Counted from the stretch's first letter, positions 6,996 through 15,842 are shown. The stretch: DNA of 18,927 nucleotides from JBFLVQ01 sp040758525 (GCA_040758525.1 JBFLVQ010000102.1:1-18927); one strand, 5' to 3'. The notes: generated by a model not told the origin, from the sequence alone. Translations and numbers: made by a program.

Positions 6996-7526
6996 TTAGC
7001 GGGTGCGTAGTAGGCGAGCAGGGATACCTGCAACTACAGAATAGGGTTCTATGCTGGTTGTGACAACCGCACCGGCACCAATTTGACTACCTTCTCCAAT
7101 CGTGACACCAGGTAAGATAATACTACCCACGCCAATATCGCTATTTCGGCCAATACGTACTGGAGCGGTCTCAATTTCGCTAAAGAGTATTGGTATTTCA
7201 CGCCCCTGTTCGCCATGTTGGCTAGTAAGAATAAGCGTGCCCGGTCCTATCCCGACATTCTCCTCAATATAGATACCTCCCGCGCTATGTAGGAAGCAGA
7301 ACTGTCCAATCCAGACATTATCTTCAATAATCATCTCATTCTTGTGATAGCTTTTCAGCAGCGTGTAATGGCCTATATAAATATTATTGCCAAGCGAGAT
7401 GTTTTCTGGATGAAAGACCAGTGCGCCGGCTTCAAAGATAACATTCTCACCAATACGCTTAAAATCGCTAATTTGAAACTCTCCATTGCCATGCGATGAG
7501 TAGTGTCGTGGACCAGCCATAGTCAC
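6996..7526 (-). CDS. left-handed beta-helix (hexapeptide repeat) acyl/acetyltransferase
   Basis: A 176-residue cytoplasmic O-acyltransferase of the LbH/maltose-acetyltransferase type (WbbJ-like). It probably uses acetyl-CoA to modify a sugar or lipid-linked saccharide. Hexapeptide repeats run through most of the chain (for example LGNNIYIG, IEDNVWIG, IEENVGIGPG, IGRNSDIG, IGEGSQIGAGAVV). The usual catalytic His is likely that in LILTSQHGEQG, and the ending VVAGIPARLL is typical. The start is GTG at 7526, whose GTGA overlaps the TGA of the upstream plsC-like gene and has AGGA 5 nt before it; ATG at 7520 is an alternative. The overlap implies translational coupling and a shared envelope-lipid or glycan job. 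The acceptor is unknown. Confidence 0.85.
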   Translation of the reverse strand: MTMAGPRHYSSHGNGEFQISDFKRIGENVIFEAGALVFHPENISLGNNIYIGHYTLLKSYHKNEMIIEDNVWIGQFCFLHSAGGIYIEENVGIGPGTLILTSQHGEQGREIPILFSEIETAPVRIGRNSDIGVGSIILPGVTIGEGSQIGAGAVVTTSIEPYSVVAGIPARLLRTR

Positions 7527-8380
7527 TTCTTTCCTGGTGTCAGCGCTCTAATCGCCTCAACCACTTGATTGGCAATCTCACGGAAGTGGGATATCTGTTC
7601 GGTCTCATTTTCAGCTAGGGGTTGATCTAGGAGATTGCTGAGATCGAGTGGCTTACCAATAATAATATGGATAGTATGAAAAGCACGTGGAATGATACGG
7701 CCAACTCCTAGCACCTCATCCATACCGATCATGCGTACTGGAATCACAATTGGGCGTGCATTATAGATCATCTTTCCTACCCCAGGCTTACCTTGACCGA
7801 TCTCGCCAGTGCGTGAACGGGTACCTTCAGGAAAGACTACTACAATATTATTTTTCAAAAGTTCAATCCATTTATCAACCTGACCTAGATCACCAGTCTT
7901 ACGATCAACAGGATAAGCACGTAGATGTGTGAAGAAGTATTTTCCTAGCACACGCAACACACGATCTTTTAACTTAGGCGAGCTAGGATCACCAAAGAAG
8001 TTTTTACGATCAGCAAGATTCACAGGTATATAGTCTGGATGGAAGAATATTTTTGGCATGTAGACAGCCGTCTCAAAAGCGAAATTATCGAGTACTGAAT
8101 TATGGTTCAAACAATATAGGACATTCTCATGCCCAGTAGGGATATTTTCTAGACCATCAACTTTAATACGATTCATTAGTCGAAAGATTACCAATGACCC
8201 TAGTACCGCTGCACCTAGCGCAAGGCCGAAGCCAATTCCTACTTTGGTTTTTAAGCTTGCTCCTACCGGTTCTGGCGATTGTTTTTCTGCTTTGACTAAG
8301 CTCTGCTGTTGGTCTTGTGGTTTTTCCGTTTCACTCTCTTGCGGGGGCAGAGAAGATTTGTTCTCTTGATCTTCAGACAT
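7523..8380 (-). CDS. PlsC-like 1-acyl-sn-glycerol-3-phosphate acyltransferase
   Basis: A 285-residue membrane-anchored lysophospholipid acyltransferase that moves an acyl chain to a lysophosphatidic acid or similar acceptor. An acidic, Gln-rich N-terminus of about 40 residues precedes one membrane segment (about 47-68). Acyltransferase motif I NHNSVLD (92-98; His93, Asp98), a motif II-like Arg in AYPVDR (near 160), motif III FPEGTRS (183-189) and motif IV IPVRMIG (near 213) are all present. The roughly 55-residue gap between motifs I and II is longer than in the shortest PlsC proteins. The ATG at 8380 has AGGA 9 nt upstream. The downstream LbH acetyltransferase overlaps its stop, so the two are made together. 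Whether it is the housekeeping PlsC or a specialised acyltransferase is not clear. Confidence 0.85.
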   Translation of the reverse strand: MSEDQENKSSLPPQESETEKPQDQQQSLVKAEKQSPEPVGASLKTKVGIGFGLALGAAVLGSLVIFRLMNRIKVDGLENIPTGHENVLYCLNHNSVLDNFAFETAVYMPKIFFHPDYIPVNLADRKNFFGDPSSPKLKDRVLRVLGKYFFTHLRAYPVDRKTGDLGQVDKWIELLKNNIVVVFPEGTRSRTGEIGQGKPGVGKMIYNARPIVIPVRMIGMDEVLGVGRIIPRAFHTIHIIIGKPLDLSNLLDQPLAENETEQISHFREIANQVVEAIRALTPGKK

Positions 8381-8397
8381 TGCACTCTATCCTAATC

Positions 8398-8437
8398 AAA
8401 AAATATTGGCGCCCATCATAAGATGAACGCCAATATT
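8398..8437 (-). terminator. intrinsic terminator of the VIT-VWA gene
   Basis: A perfect 10-bp stem (8402-8411 with 8428-8437), with a further 4-bp CATC/GATG helix inside the loop, runs into six T on the minus strand. It lies 21 nt after the VIT-VWA stop and separates that gene from plsC. A TATAAT on the minus strand (8440-8435) overlaps the stem and might start plsC transcription, but it has no good -35. Confidence 0.85.
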
Positions 8438-8458
8438 ATACACTACCCAGTACCTGTT

Positions 8459-11400
8459 TTATTGAAGTGCAACCAATAAACCGCGACCAACTCCTAGCGC
8501 CAAGTAGTATGTTGCTGCTGCTACCACTGGACGAGAGCGGTTGAGATCTGTTGACGATAAGCGCGCTAGTAATTCTTGATAAGTAGCCTCGTCAAGCTTA
8601 CGAGCAGCGATCAGCGCAAAGAGCATAGTTTCCAATTGTGGGCTATTCTTCCAATCAAGTGTGCGTAGTTGTGCGCTAAATTGATTGGCTTCTGTAGTAG
8701 AGAGGTTACCAGCAAGCGCCTTCAAGGTAGTCAGTGCAAGTTTATCTTGATCTCTACCAGCTAGCGCTTTTTCTGCCGACTCAAACATTCTATTATCGAC
8801 ATTCAGGCCTGCTTTTTGAGCGCTACGTAATGCTAGTATTGCCCACACAGTAGCAGTAGCACTCTCTTCTCCATCTGTACGTGCACGCCAGAGCCCCTTC
8901 TCACTACGTAGTTTGAGTAGACCAATAAGTAATGTCTCTGCTGCCTTCTGTTGTATGGTACTGGATGAATCGGCCACACTCTCTGACATCAGCCAAAGTG
9001 TCAGAGCCTGTATTTCTGTTTGGTTAGGCACGCTGTTAATGGCTTTCAGTTGACCATTGCTATCCAGATTAGCAATTATCCTCTCTATGGTACGGCGTAA
9101 TTGTGGCTGATAGTTGCCTCTGCGAGTAGTATGGCCATGTGAGACAAAGGCCAGAGCGGCTAATGTAGTTGCATGTAATGCTTCTGCCTCAGAGACACCT
9201 TGATCATTCCATAGTCCATTGACAGCTTGATTACGTGCCAGGTAGCCAGCCAACTCTTCACTATTAAAGCCGGGCTTGAGAGCTTCTGGTGGTGCTTCTT
9301 TGGCCGGTTCGGCTGCAACTATTGGCGGTTGGGCAGTGGTACCGAGCGCGACGCCTCCTAAGCTACTGGTGCGACCATCTGCTACTGCAGTTCCATACCC
9401 GCTTCCACTACCAGCTCCTACACTCATAGCGGATTTGTCCCTGTTCTTGGTCTGAGGTGTTTGTAGTACACCTGGTTTTGAGATACCACCGCGTTCGCGT
9501 ATACCCTTGTTGGGTTGTGGTACTCTACTAGGCGCTGACTTACGTGAGTCGGTAAGAACACTATCCGATTTCTTAGCCGCATGGCCACGTGCCTCTCGAC
9601 GAGGGCTAGGCGCACTAGCACCCGCATCAGGTGAAGTCTTTATTGCATAGACTTTACCCTGTGGTGCGTTAGAAGGTCCCATAGAGATAAGAGGTGTAGC
9701 AGCAACAGCGGCATTCTGTGCATTGGTGCTAATTCTGCGTTGTTTTTCTTCTGCAACCTTTCGGTCAAAGCTTTCCCAATCTTCCGGTGGTGTTACTGGT
9801 ACAATCACCTTTTGCGCCGGCCCACCAGTAGGAGGCACGACCAGTTGTTCCTCAAATGCTACAAAAGAGGTGAATGGACTTAGCAGATGATGTTCGATAG
9901 CCAACCTGGTGATCTCATCTTTGAATGAAGGATCATTAGGATTCTCTAGTAGACGGTCGGTAAGATTTTCAATACGAGTGCGTGCCCATAATGCCGAGAG
10001 TGTGCGCAATCGTGCATTTGATGTGGTTGTGTCGATAGTGACAGGTAGCGAAGTAAGACCGATTGCACTCAGCGCTTGTAAAGATATCTGCCGTTTATTG
10101 CTGGGTCGGAACCTTCCCACAATAAAGATCGGTTGATTGACATATAGATCGGGTAGGGGATTAGGATAGACATCTAGAATATCTAGTCCTGCCCAATCTA
10201 TTGCTAGGTCGGTAAGCATAGGCGCAGATATACGGGATTGGAAACGGTTGATGATGGTTTCAATATTCTGTTGGCGTGGCAGCAGAAATTCTGCCGTACC
10301 ACGTCCTATTTGCGCAAGTTTCTTGAGGAAATACTCGTTTACTGCACTGTCTACACCAAAGGTGAAGATACGTGCGTTACCCAGTTTCTGACCTGCCTGT
10401 TGAAGTAGCTGTGCCTCATTGCCAATCTGTCCATCTGTAATAAAGACAATTACTCTTAAGCGATTAAGCTCCTGAGGCTGTTGTAAGGCGTGTAGTAGTG
10501 GTGGCAGCATCTCTGTACCACCAGCGGCAACCAGACTATCAATAAAACGGTCAGCAGTATTGATATTCTCTTGCGTGAACGGTAGAGAAGTGGCCGACAT
10601 TGCCGAGAAGCCGGTCGAGAAGCGTATGATATTAAAAGTATCCTGTGGGTTAAGGCCACGCATCACACTACGCAAAGCATTCTTTGCCTGTAAGATCTTT
10701 TCGCCTGACATTGAGCCAGAAGTATCAATGATAAAGATCATCTCCTTGGCACGTAGATCCTTGATCTGGAAATCCGAAGGTGGCGCAGCCATCAAGAGGA
10801 AATATCCCTGATCCTTAGTACCTAGTGCCTGCATAATGGTAGCCTCTGGTTGCTCACCAGCGATCTTGTATTGCAAGACAAAATCTTTATTGGGGATCTC
10901 ATCAAGTCGCGCTAATTGCACACTATAATGGGCTGGCTGCTGTTTTTCAGTTTTGATCTCATGACTAAGAGAACGGAGTTTTTTGATTGGTATACCGGCA
11001 TTTAGATCAATGGTAAGGAAAATATTACTGCCTAGACGTTTGTCTTTCAGTACGGGTGGCGAGATACGAGTGGCGTCAGTAACTGGGCTAGCTGCCGCAG
11101 ATCTACCCGTTGCACCAGGAATATAGCGAGGGGCTACTACCATAGGGAAACTGAAACGAAATTCACCATTATCGTAATTAAGCCGTTCAGTGTAGTGAAT
11201 GTGTACGACTATTTCACCGCTCGGCGGTATATTAGCTACCGAAGTGGTGAAGATATTAGGCCGTTCTTGTTCGATCAGACCAGCACGTAAACCAGCATCA
11301 CGTGCCTGTTCATAAGTTCTACGTGCTTCCTCACGTTCTTTTACGCTACCACGAATGGTGCGTCCACCAACGCGTATCTCCATATCATCAACAGCCGCTT

Positions 11401-11740
11401 CTGATGGCAATGGGAAAATATAGACCGCTTCAATTGTCTCTTGATAGGAGTTGGTAAAGGTCTGTTCAACATCAACAGAAGCAATAAAGCCAACAATCGA
11501 GACTTTTACATCTGTTTGTTTAAGCGGTATAGGCAGACCCCCACGACCTAGCATCACACCTTCACCAGGATGGTCATCGATTTGGATCGCAGGTTGTTCT
11601 GGTAATGGCTTTTTTTCAGGCTCAGCCTGCGTTGGTTGAGTATTAAAAGCTAATGATTTTTGTACACTCAGGCAGGGTGCCAACACAATAATCAATGCCA
11701 ATATAACCGTCAAACGTGGCAGAGCTGATCTTAAGTCCAT
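8459..11740 (-). CDS. exported VIT-VWA protein with C-terminal alpha-toroid domain
   Basis: A 1093-residue protein related in architecture to inter-alpha-trypsin inhibitor heavy chains. A signal peptide (about 1-31) is followed by a VIT domain (about 62-190), including AVYIFPLPSEAAVDDMEI and ERPNIFTTSVANIPPSGE. A VWA domain (about 333-490) has a complete MIDAS: DTSGSMS (Asp339, Ser341, Ser343), Thr409 in GGTEM and Asp436 in FITDGQ. A conserved post-VWA segment near 620-630 (LLSPFTSFVAFEE) ends the core. A long Pro/Ser/Lys/Gly-rich linker (about 680-825) leads to an all-helical domain (about 828-1093). This domain has two QW-like repeats (NGLWNDQG...ATTLAALAF and KGLWRARTDGEE...ATVWAILAL), as in cyclase or complement-type toroids. 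No thioester CGEQ and no LPXTG sorting signal is visible. GAGG precedes the ATG. Metal-dependent adhesion or protein binding outside the cytoplasm is the likely role; the partner is unknown. Confidence 0.88.
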   Translation of the reverse strand: MDLRSALPRLTVILALIIVLAPCLSVQKSLAFNTQPTQAEPEKKPLPEQPAIQIDDHPGEGVMLGRGGLPIPLKQTDVKVSIVGFIASVDVEQTFTNSYQETIEAVYIFPLPSEAAVDDMEIRVGGRTIRGSVKEREEARRTYEQARDAGLRAGLIEQERPNIFTTSVANIPPSGEIVVHIHYTERLNYDNGEFRFSFPMVVAPRYIPGATGRSAAASPVTDATRISPPVLKDKRLGSNIFLTIDLNAGIPIKKLRSLSHEIKTEKQQPAHYSVQLARLDEIPNKDFVLQYKIAGEQPEATIMQALGTKDQGYFLLMAAPPSDFQIKDLRAKEMIFIIDTSGSMSGEKILQAKNALRSVMRGLNPQDTFNIIRFSTGFSAMSATSLPFTQENINTADRFIDSLVAAGGTEMLPPLLHALQQPQELNRLRVIVFITDGQIGNEAQLLQQAGQKLGNARIFTFGVDSAVNEYFLKKLAQIGRGTAEFLLPRQQNIETIINRFQSRISAPMLTDLAIDWAGLDILDVYPNPLPDLYVNQPIFIVGRFRPSNKRQISLQALSAIGLTSLPVTIDTTTSNARLRTLSALWARTRIENLTDRLLENPNDPSFKDEITRLAIEHHLLSPFTSFVAFEEQLVVPPTGGPAQKVIVPVTPPEDWESFDRKVAEEKQRRISTNAQNAAVAATPLISMGPSNAPQGKVYAIKTSPDAGASAPSPRREARGHAAKKSDSVLTDSRKSAPSRVPQPNKGIRERGGISKPGVLQTPQTKNRDKSAMSVGAGSGSGYGTAVADGRTSSLGGVALGTTAQPPIVAAEPAKEAPPEALKPGFNSEELAGYLARNQAVNGLWNDQGVSEAEALHATTLAALAFVSHGHTTRRGNYQPQLRRTIERIIANLDSNGQLKAINSVPNQTEIQALTLWLMSESVADSSSTIQQKAAETLLIGLLKLRSEKGLWRARTDGEESATATVWAILALRSAQKAGLNVDNRMFESAEKALAGRDQDKLALTTLKALAGNLSTTEANQFSAQLRTLDWKNSPQLETMLFALIAARKLDEATYQELLARLSSTDLNRSRPVVAAATYYLALGVGRGLLVALQ

Positions 11741-11930
11741 AATCTCCTCACAGCTTGGTTTGATATCTATTCTTAAATTTCAATCACCGACAGCTAATAA
11801 AGGAGATCCAGAAGTTGCTAGTAATATCTGTAAAACCTTAAGTTGTCGGCGCTGATTGTACGCTTAAACTGATGAACGCAGGAAAAGTTCCGGCTTGCAG
11901 AAAATTTCTTTTTAGCTACTATTTTCTTGC

Positions 11931-11975
11931 CAAATAAAAAAGCAAAAGAGGAACTACCTGCTCCTCTTTTGCTTT
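11931..11975 (-). terminator. intrinsic terminator of the caspase-FGE gene
   Basis: A perfect 14-bp inverted repeat (11939-11952 with 11962-11975) closes a 9-nt loop and is followed on the minus strand by TTTTTATTT. It lies 27 nt after the caspase-FGE stop codon. It separates that gene from the downstream VIT-VWA gene, so the two are probably not one transcript. Confidence 0.9.
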
Positions 11976-12001
11976 AAGCTACTCGTTACTGCAGTAGCAA
12001 G

Positions 12002-14077
12002 CTATTTCTTATTCTGATTTGGTACCATTACGACACGGAAGCCATAATCATAGCGCTCGAAATCATTAGCAATCTTATTGCGGTAGGAAGAGCGGCAAGG
12101 TTCTGCTGAGCAGACCCAAGAGCCGCCCCGACATATCCCTGCGCCAATCTTTTCAAAGCTCTCCCAAGCACTGCCATCATTAGGCGCACCATCATAATTC
12201 TCATGCCAGCCATCTAGGCAGAACTCCCAAACATTGCCGTGCATATCATAAAGACCGAAAGCATTGGCTACTTTTATACTTCCTACTGGAGAAGTTTCGC
12301 CACGGTCAGTTACACCAGGAGGCAATTTTTGCATAGGACGATAGACACCACGATAATTTACTTGGTCTAGTGTAATACCATCACCAAATGCAAATTCACT
12401 AGTGGTGCCAGCACGACAGGCATACTCCCATTCTGCTTCGCTAGGCAAGCGATAGGTCTTGCCTGTCAATTTGGAGAGTCGAGCACAGAATTCCATTGCT
12501 TCTGGCAATGTTATACGCTCTACCGGCAGTTCATCAAATTTGAAGTGAGATGGATTAGGCTTGAGATCAATATTTACTTTAGGAAGTTTTGCGATGGCTC
12601 GCCATTGAGCCTGTGTTACCTCAAATTTGCCCATAAAGAAGCCGGCAAGGGTTACTTGATGGGCAGGATCTTCATTTGTATCGTGATATATTTCTTTGTC
12701 TAGAGCACCCATCTGGAAAGTACCGCCAGGAAGCTCAACCATCTCTAACTTGATGCCCCCACCAAGATCTTCAACGAGATAATGTGCCTGGCCTTTGTCA
12801 CGTTTAAAAATTTTACCAGTAGAACTGACGGTTACTGTCTCAAATTCATAAGTCGGTAATGCATTGGCTGGACCAGCAGCACCACCGCTAGGACGTGCAG
12901 CAGGGGCCGTATCTGTAGATACGCCGGCAGCTTTAAGTCGATTTTTGGCTAATAGCGAAAACTTTCCATTAGGATACTGTTGCAAATAGGCTTTAAAATC
13001 ATCTGCATTAGCACTGTTCTTAATAGAACTCCAAAATTCCAGTTCTGCAGCATCTTCCGAATTGTTCTGTAAACGGATCGAAATTACCAATTCGTCCGCC
13101 TTATAACCATCAATGACAGCACGTGGCCGTTGTTGTTTGCTACTTCCTAGATCTATATTGATACGTTTGGGAACAACCTCTTGTACATATTTCACTAGAC
13201 CGGAGAGAGTGATCTCACCTTTATCATTGGCAGCGGCGCCTTTTAATCCTTCCACCAACGCCCAGGTAAAGTAGCCTTGATGTTTCTCAGTATATTCATA
13301 GGCACGTTGGCCCACATCTGTCGCGTATAGCGTAGCAAAAGCAGTAACCTCTTTGTTGCGTACATCAAAGTTGAAACCGCGTGTATAGGTCTCTGTAAGA
13401 GGATTGGGAGCATCGGCACGGCCAGATGGATCATTGCGGCAAGCGTCAAGGAAGACTACTACTTGTCCCACACTGGTTTCACGTATACGCTCTTTGAGGG
13501 CTTCCACATTGATTGCCGTATCCTCAAGCAGAGCCACATCACCACTCACTTGTGCATCGGCAGGGAGTAGAAAGGCACGTCCACTACGCTCCATACCATG
13601 TCCAGCAAATGAGATCAGTAACAGTCCATCTTTAGGAACGGTATTGCGTAGGTTAGAAAGACGTCTCAAAATATTACCACGCGTTGGTTGTCGTTCATCA
13701 GGTTGATCAGAAGCAAGCAAGATCACCTGATCTTGAGGGAAGCCAGCAAAACGTGTCAATGCCTCAGAAAGAGTCTTAGCATCATTAGAGGCACCACCTA
13801 ATGTTGTAATCTGTTTATCCTGGTACTTATCTACACCGATCACCAGTGCATAACGTTTTGTGCTGGTAGGCCAGTTTTTTACGTTGGAATTGGTATTCTG
13901 GGGCAGACCCATGCCCCTCTCTCCTTGCTCTTGTGAAGATTGATCATTGACCAATAGCTTTGCCTTGCCTGTCTGGGCTGAGAGCAGAATGAGGGAGAAG
14001 AGTGAGAGCATTAACACTAATATCTTAGGGGCATTGCTAAAGTGGTCATAGGGGGATGAGAAAAAGCGGATCTTCAT
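12002..14077 (-). CDS. exported caspase-like (C14) peptidase fused to FGE-sulfatase domain
   Basis: A 691-residue fusion. The N-terminus has a long polar lead and one hydrophobic segment (about 18-34), a signal peptide or anchor. A p20-like caspase/metacaspase domain (about 75-335) has the full dyad: His160 in SFAGHGMER and Cys213 in VFLDACRND. A linker (about 345-384) carries the FW..I..S....DF..YL..YP.G.F pattern often found beside bacterial caspases. The C-terminal formylglycine-generating-enzyme-like domain (about 435-690) shows PGGTFQMG, RLPSEAEWEYACRAGT, GLYDMHGNVWEFC and RGGSWVCSAEPCRSSYR. Cys656 and Cys661 in the last motif have the spacing of the two catalytic Cys of true FGE. ATG at 14077 is preferred over TTG at 14086; GGAG lies some 10 nt upstream. 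The biological target is unknown. Confidence 0.9.
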   Translation of the reverse strand: MKIRFFSSPYDHFSNAPKILVLMLSLFSLILLSAQTGKAKLLVNDQSSQEQGERGMGLPQNTNSNVKNWPTSTKRYALVIGVDKYQDKQITTLGGASNDAKTLSEALTRFAGFPQDQVILLASDQPDERQPTRGNILRRLSNLRNTVPKDGLLLISFAGHGMERSGRAFLLPADAQVSGDVALLEDTAINVEALKERIRETSVGQVVVFLDACRNDPSGRADAPNPLTETYTRGFNFDVRNKEVTAFATLYATDVGQRAYEYTEKHQGYFTWALVEGLKGAAANDKGEITLSGLVKYVQEVVPKRINIDLGSSKQQRPRAVIDGYKADELVISIRLQNNSEDAAELEFWSSIKNSANADDFKAYLQQYPNGKFSLLAKNRLKAAGVSTDTAPAARPSGGAAGPANALPTYEFETVTVSSTGKIFKRDKGQAHYLVEDLGGGIKLEMVELPGGTFQMGALDKEIYHDTNEDPAHQVTLAGFFMGKFEVTQAQWRAIAKLPKVNIDLKPNPSHFKFDELPVERITLPEAMEFCARLSKLTGKTYRLPSEAEWEYACRAGTTSEFAFGDGITLDQVNYRGVYRPMQKLPPGVTDRGETSPVGSIKVANAFGLYDMHGNVWEFCLDGWHENYDGAPNDGSAWESFEKIGAGICRGGSWVCSAEPCRSSYRNKIANDFERYDYGFRVVMVPNQNKK

Positions 14078-14111
14078 AAGATTCAAGCTCTCCCTAACAA
14101 AGAAATGGAGA

Positions 14112-14132
14112 CAGTAGCGATTTTAGCCACTG
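14112..14132 (-). terminator. weak hairpin after the coiled-coil gene
   Basis: In minus-strand RNA a 7-bp stem with one G-U pair (arms 14132-14126 and 14118-14112) closes a 7-nt loop and is followed by a pyrimidine-rich stretch. It lies between the coiled-coil gene and the caspase-FGE gene. As there is no real U run, read-through into the caspase-FGE gene is likely. Confidence 0.25.
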
Positions 14133-14180
14133 TTTTGCTCAACAATTATCTGCTTTTTCTTATCACAATGCAATTGACCA

Positions 14181-14792
14181 TTAATGGGGGAAAACAATGT
14201 AATAGATAAATACGCCAATAAGCAGGCCAAGCACAATGGCTATGATAAGCACAAACTGTTTGAAAGACTGGTGTAATTGAGAGAGCTGATTTTGTAACAG
14301 GTGCACCTGGTTTTTGAGTGATTCAGCGTCATGTTGCCAACGTGTCAAATGCTCACTAGCCTGCTTCTTCAGCTCTTCTTGATGATTAGTAGCATTGACT
14401 AGTGCCTGCTCAGCCGCGGTTGCGGTTGTACGGACTTCGCTAGCCGCCGCCGTCACTTCATTACTGATGCGGGTAAAGAACTCTTGCTGTTCAGTAAGGC
14501 GGCCATCCAATCGACCAATTTCGCTATCTAGTCCTTCACCTAGTATAGCGACCTGATCGAGAGCATCAGTAAGACGTGCCATTAGTTGATCATTAAACTC
14601 CTGCTGATGCTGAAAGCGCTCATCAATACGGCGGAATGTCTCACGACCAGTGATGGCCTCATCAACGCTACGAAAAGCCTCTTTAGTGCGGTTGAAAGCG
14701 CGACGTAGAAAGCCTTGTTGATTATCCTGCTCAGATAACTCTTGGTTATTGGCAGGGAGCAGCTTCTGGGATTCTGGAGTGTCTTCTTTCAT
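14181..14792 (-). CDS. tail-anchored coiled-coil membrane protein, function unknown
   Basis: A 203-residue protein I do not recognise. It has no signal peptide. A polar, Gln-rich N-terminus is followed by a basic patch (FLRRAFNRTKEAFRS). A long heptad-rich helix (about 55-175) is rich in Gln, Glu, Leu and Ala. A single C-terminal hydrophobic segment (about 178-200, VLIIAIVLGLLIGVFIYYIV) ends 3 residues before the terminus. The topology predicts a cytoplasmic coiled coil held to the inner membrane by its tail. The ATG lies 23 nt after the stop of the gluzincin lipoprotein gene, without a clear SD, so the two probably form an operon. A structural or scaffolding role is a guess. Confidence 0.75.
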   Translation of the reverse strand: MKEDTPESQKLLPANNQELSEQDNQQGFLRRAFNRTKEAFRSVDEAITGRETFRRIDERFQHQQEFNDQLMARLTDALDQVAILGEGLDSEIGRLDGRLTEQQEFFTRISNEVTAAASEVRTTATAAEQALVNATNHQEELKKQASEHLTRWQHDAESLKNQVHLLQNQLSQLHQSFKQFVLIIAIVLGLLIGVFIYYIVFPH

Positions 14793-14815
14793 GAGATTTT
14801 GTTCAAAAACTTCTA

Positions 14816-15808
14816 CTAGGATGTGCGTTGACGGTCTATGGGTAGCCCATTAGCCCACTGTAGCCATTCCCTTTCGATCTCGTCAATATCTTTCTTGAGA
14901 ATCTCTTCGAGCGTCCTACGCCCACTGGGATCATCGCGATGCGTCTGCTTGAAACGTTGGTAAAAAGCTTTTAGTAGCCCTTTATCTTGTAAGTAAAAGC
15001 AGAGATAACGTGCTTCTGCGTAATTGTACCCATCCCTATCATTATAGAATTCGTCATTAGTAGTTTCTACCAGTTGACGTAGCTTCACCACTGAATTGGT
15101 ATCAATGGCACGCTTAAAGATAGGATAGCGCCAATTGCTCATTCCAGAGATCGAGCCGGCTTCAATACGGCTATACTCAAAGAGCGAGGCAAATCCTTCG
15201 TTAAACCAGGTAGGCACAGTGGGAAAATCGGTATCAATGAGTGCATGCACCAATTCATGTACCAGTGTACCGGTACCGGTAGCAATGTTCATCAACATCA
15301 CTCGTTCTGCTGAGCGATAGTAGCCATAGGGAGTATTAGGGAGTTCATTGAAGAGTTTCTTGCTATAGCGCTGGTAATTTATACGGTCCTTAAATAGGTA
15401 TATCTTAATCACTCGCCTAGGACGCTCATGGAAGAAATCTTTATAAAAAGCATTATAACTGGTTCTAATCGTCTGCTCTTTGATCTCATCCAAACGTGTA
15501 CGCCCAAGATTGGAAGCAATAATAAAAGGGCCATAGGTTTCCACAAAGAAGCTACGATCAAACTGGCGACTCACTTCTTCCAAGTCATCTTTAAGAGCCT
15601 TCCAATCAAAAGTATGTTGATCAAAAGTATCAAGTGGTGGATCTACACCCTTAAGGGCTGGCTTCCTCTTAACTGGTCGTATAGGTAGTTCAACCTCTGT
15701 TTCACTACGACCTCCGCCTTTTGGTTTTGAATTAACACAAGCAGCTACCCCGAACGCGATCAGCGTACAGAGAGTTCCTAACAAAAGGTGCCGCCAGAAC
15801 TGTTTCAT
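14816..15808 (-). CDS. gluzincin-type metallopeptidase lipoprotein (peptidase MA-like)
   Basis: A 330-residue predicted lipoprotein with a zinc peptidase core. The signal peptide ends in the lipobox VAAC, making Cys24 the likely lipidated residue. The zinc site is HELVH (His184, Glu185, His188) with the third ligand supplied by Glu204 in WFNEGFASLFE, 16 residues after the second His, as in gluzincins and the peptidase MA-like/DUF1570 families. The region before it (YLFKDRINYQRYSKKLF, then SAERVMLMN) resembles that family too. ATG at 15808 has GAGGG close upstream and gives a normal 24-residue signal sequence. An in-frame ATG at 15841 lacks an SD and directly follows a GC hairpin. It leads an operon with the tail-anchored coiled-coil gene and is divergent from the PP2C gene. 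The substrate is unknown. Confidence 0.85.
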   Translation of the reverse strand: MKQFWRHLLLGTLCTLIAFGVAACVNSKPKGGGRSETEVELPIRPVKRKPALKGVDPPLDTFDQHTFDWKALKDDLEEVSRQFDRSFFVETYGPFIIASNLGRTRLDEIKEQTIRTSYNAFYKDFFHERPRRVIKIYLFKDRINYQRYSKKLFNELPNTPYGYYRSAERVMLMNIATGTGTLVHELVHALIDTDFPTVPTWFNEGFASLFEYSRIEAGSISGMSNWRYPIFKRAIDTNSVVKLRQLVETTNDEFYNDRDGYNYAEARYLCFYLQDKGLLKAFYQRFKQTHRDDPSGRRTLEEILKKDIDEIEREWLQWANGLPIDRQRTS

Positions 15809-15842
15809 CAACCCTCGCTTAAGGCTGTCCTTGCGGTTCATA

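Noticed and set aside
10456..10811. Overlapping frames of 67 and 83 codons inside the VIT-VWA gene
   Set aside because: They are shadows of a long gene with clear domains and show no protein features of their own.
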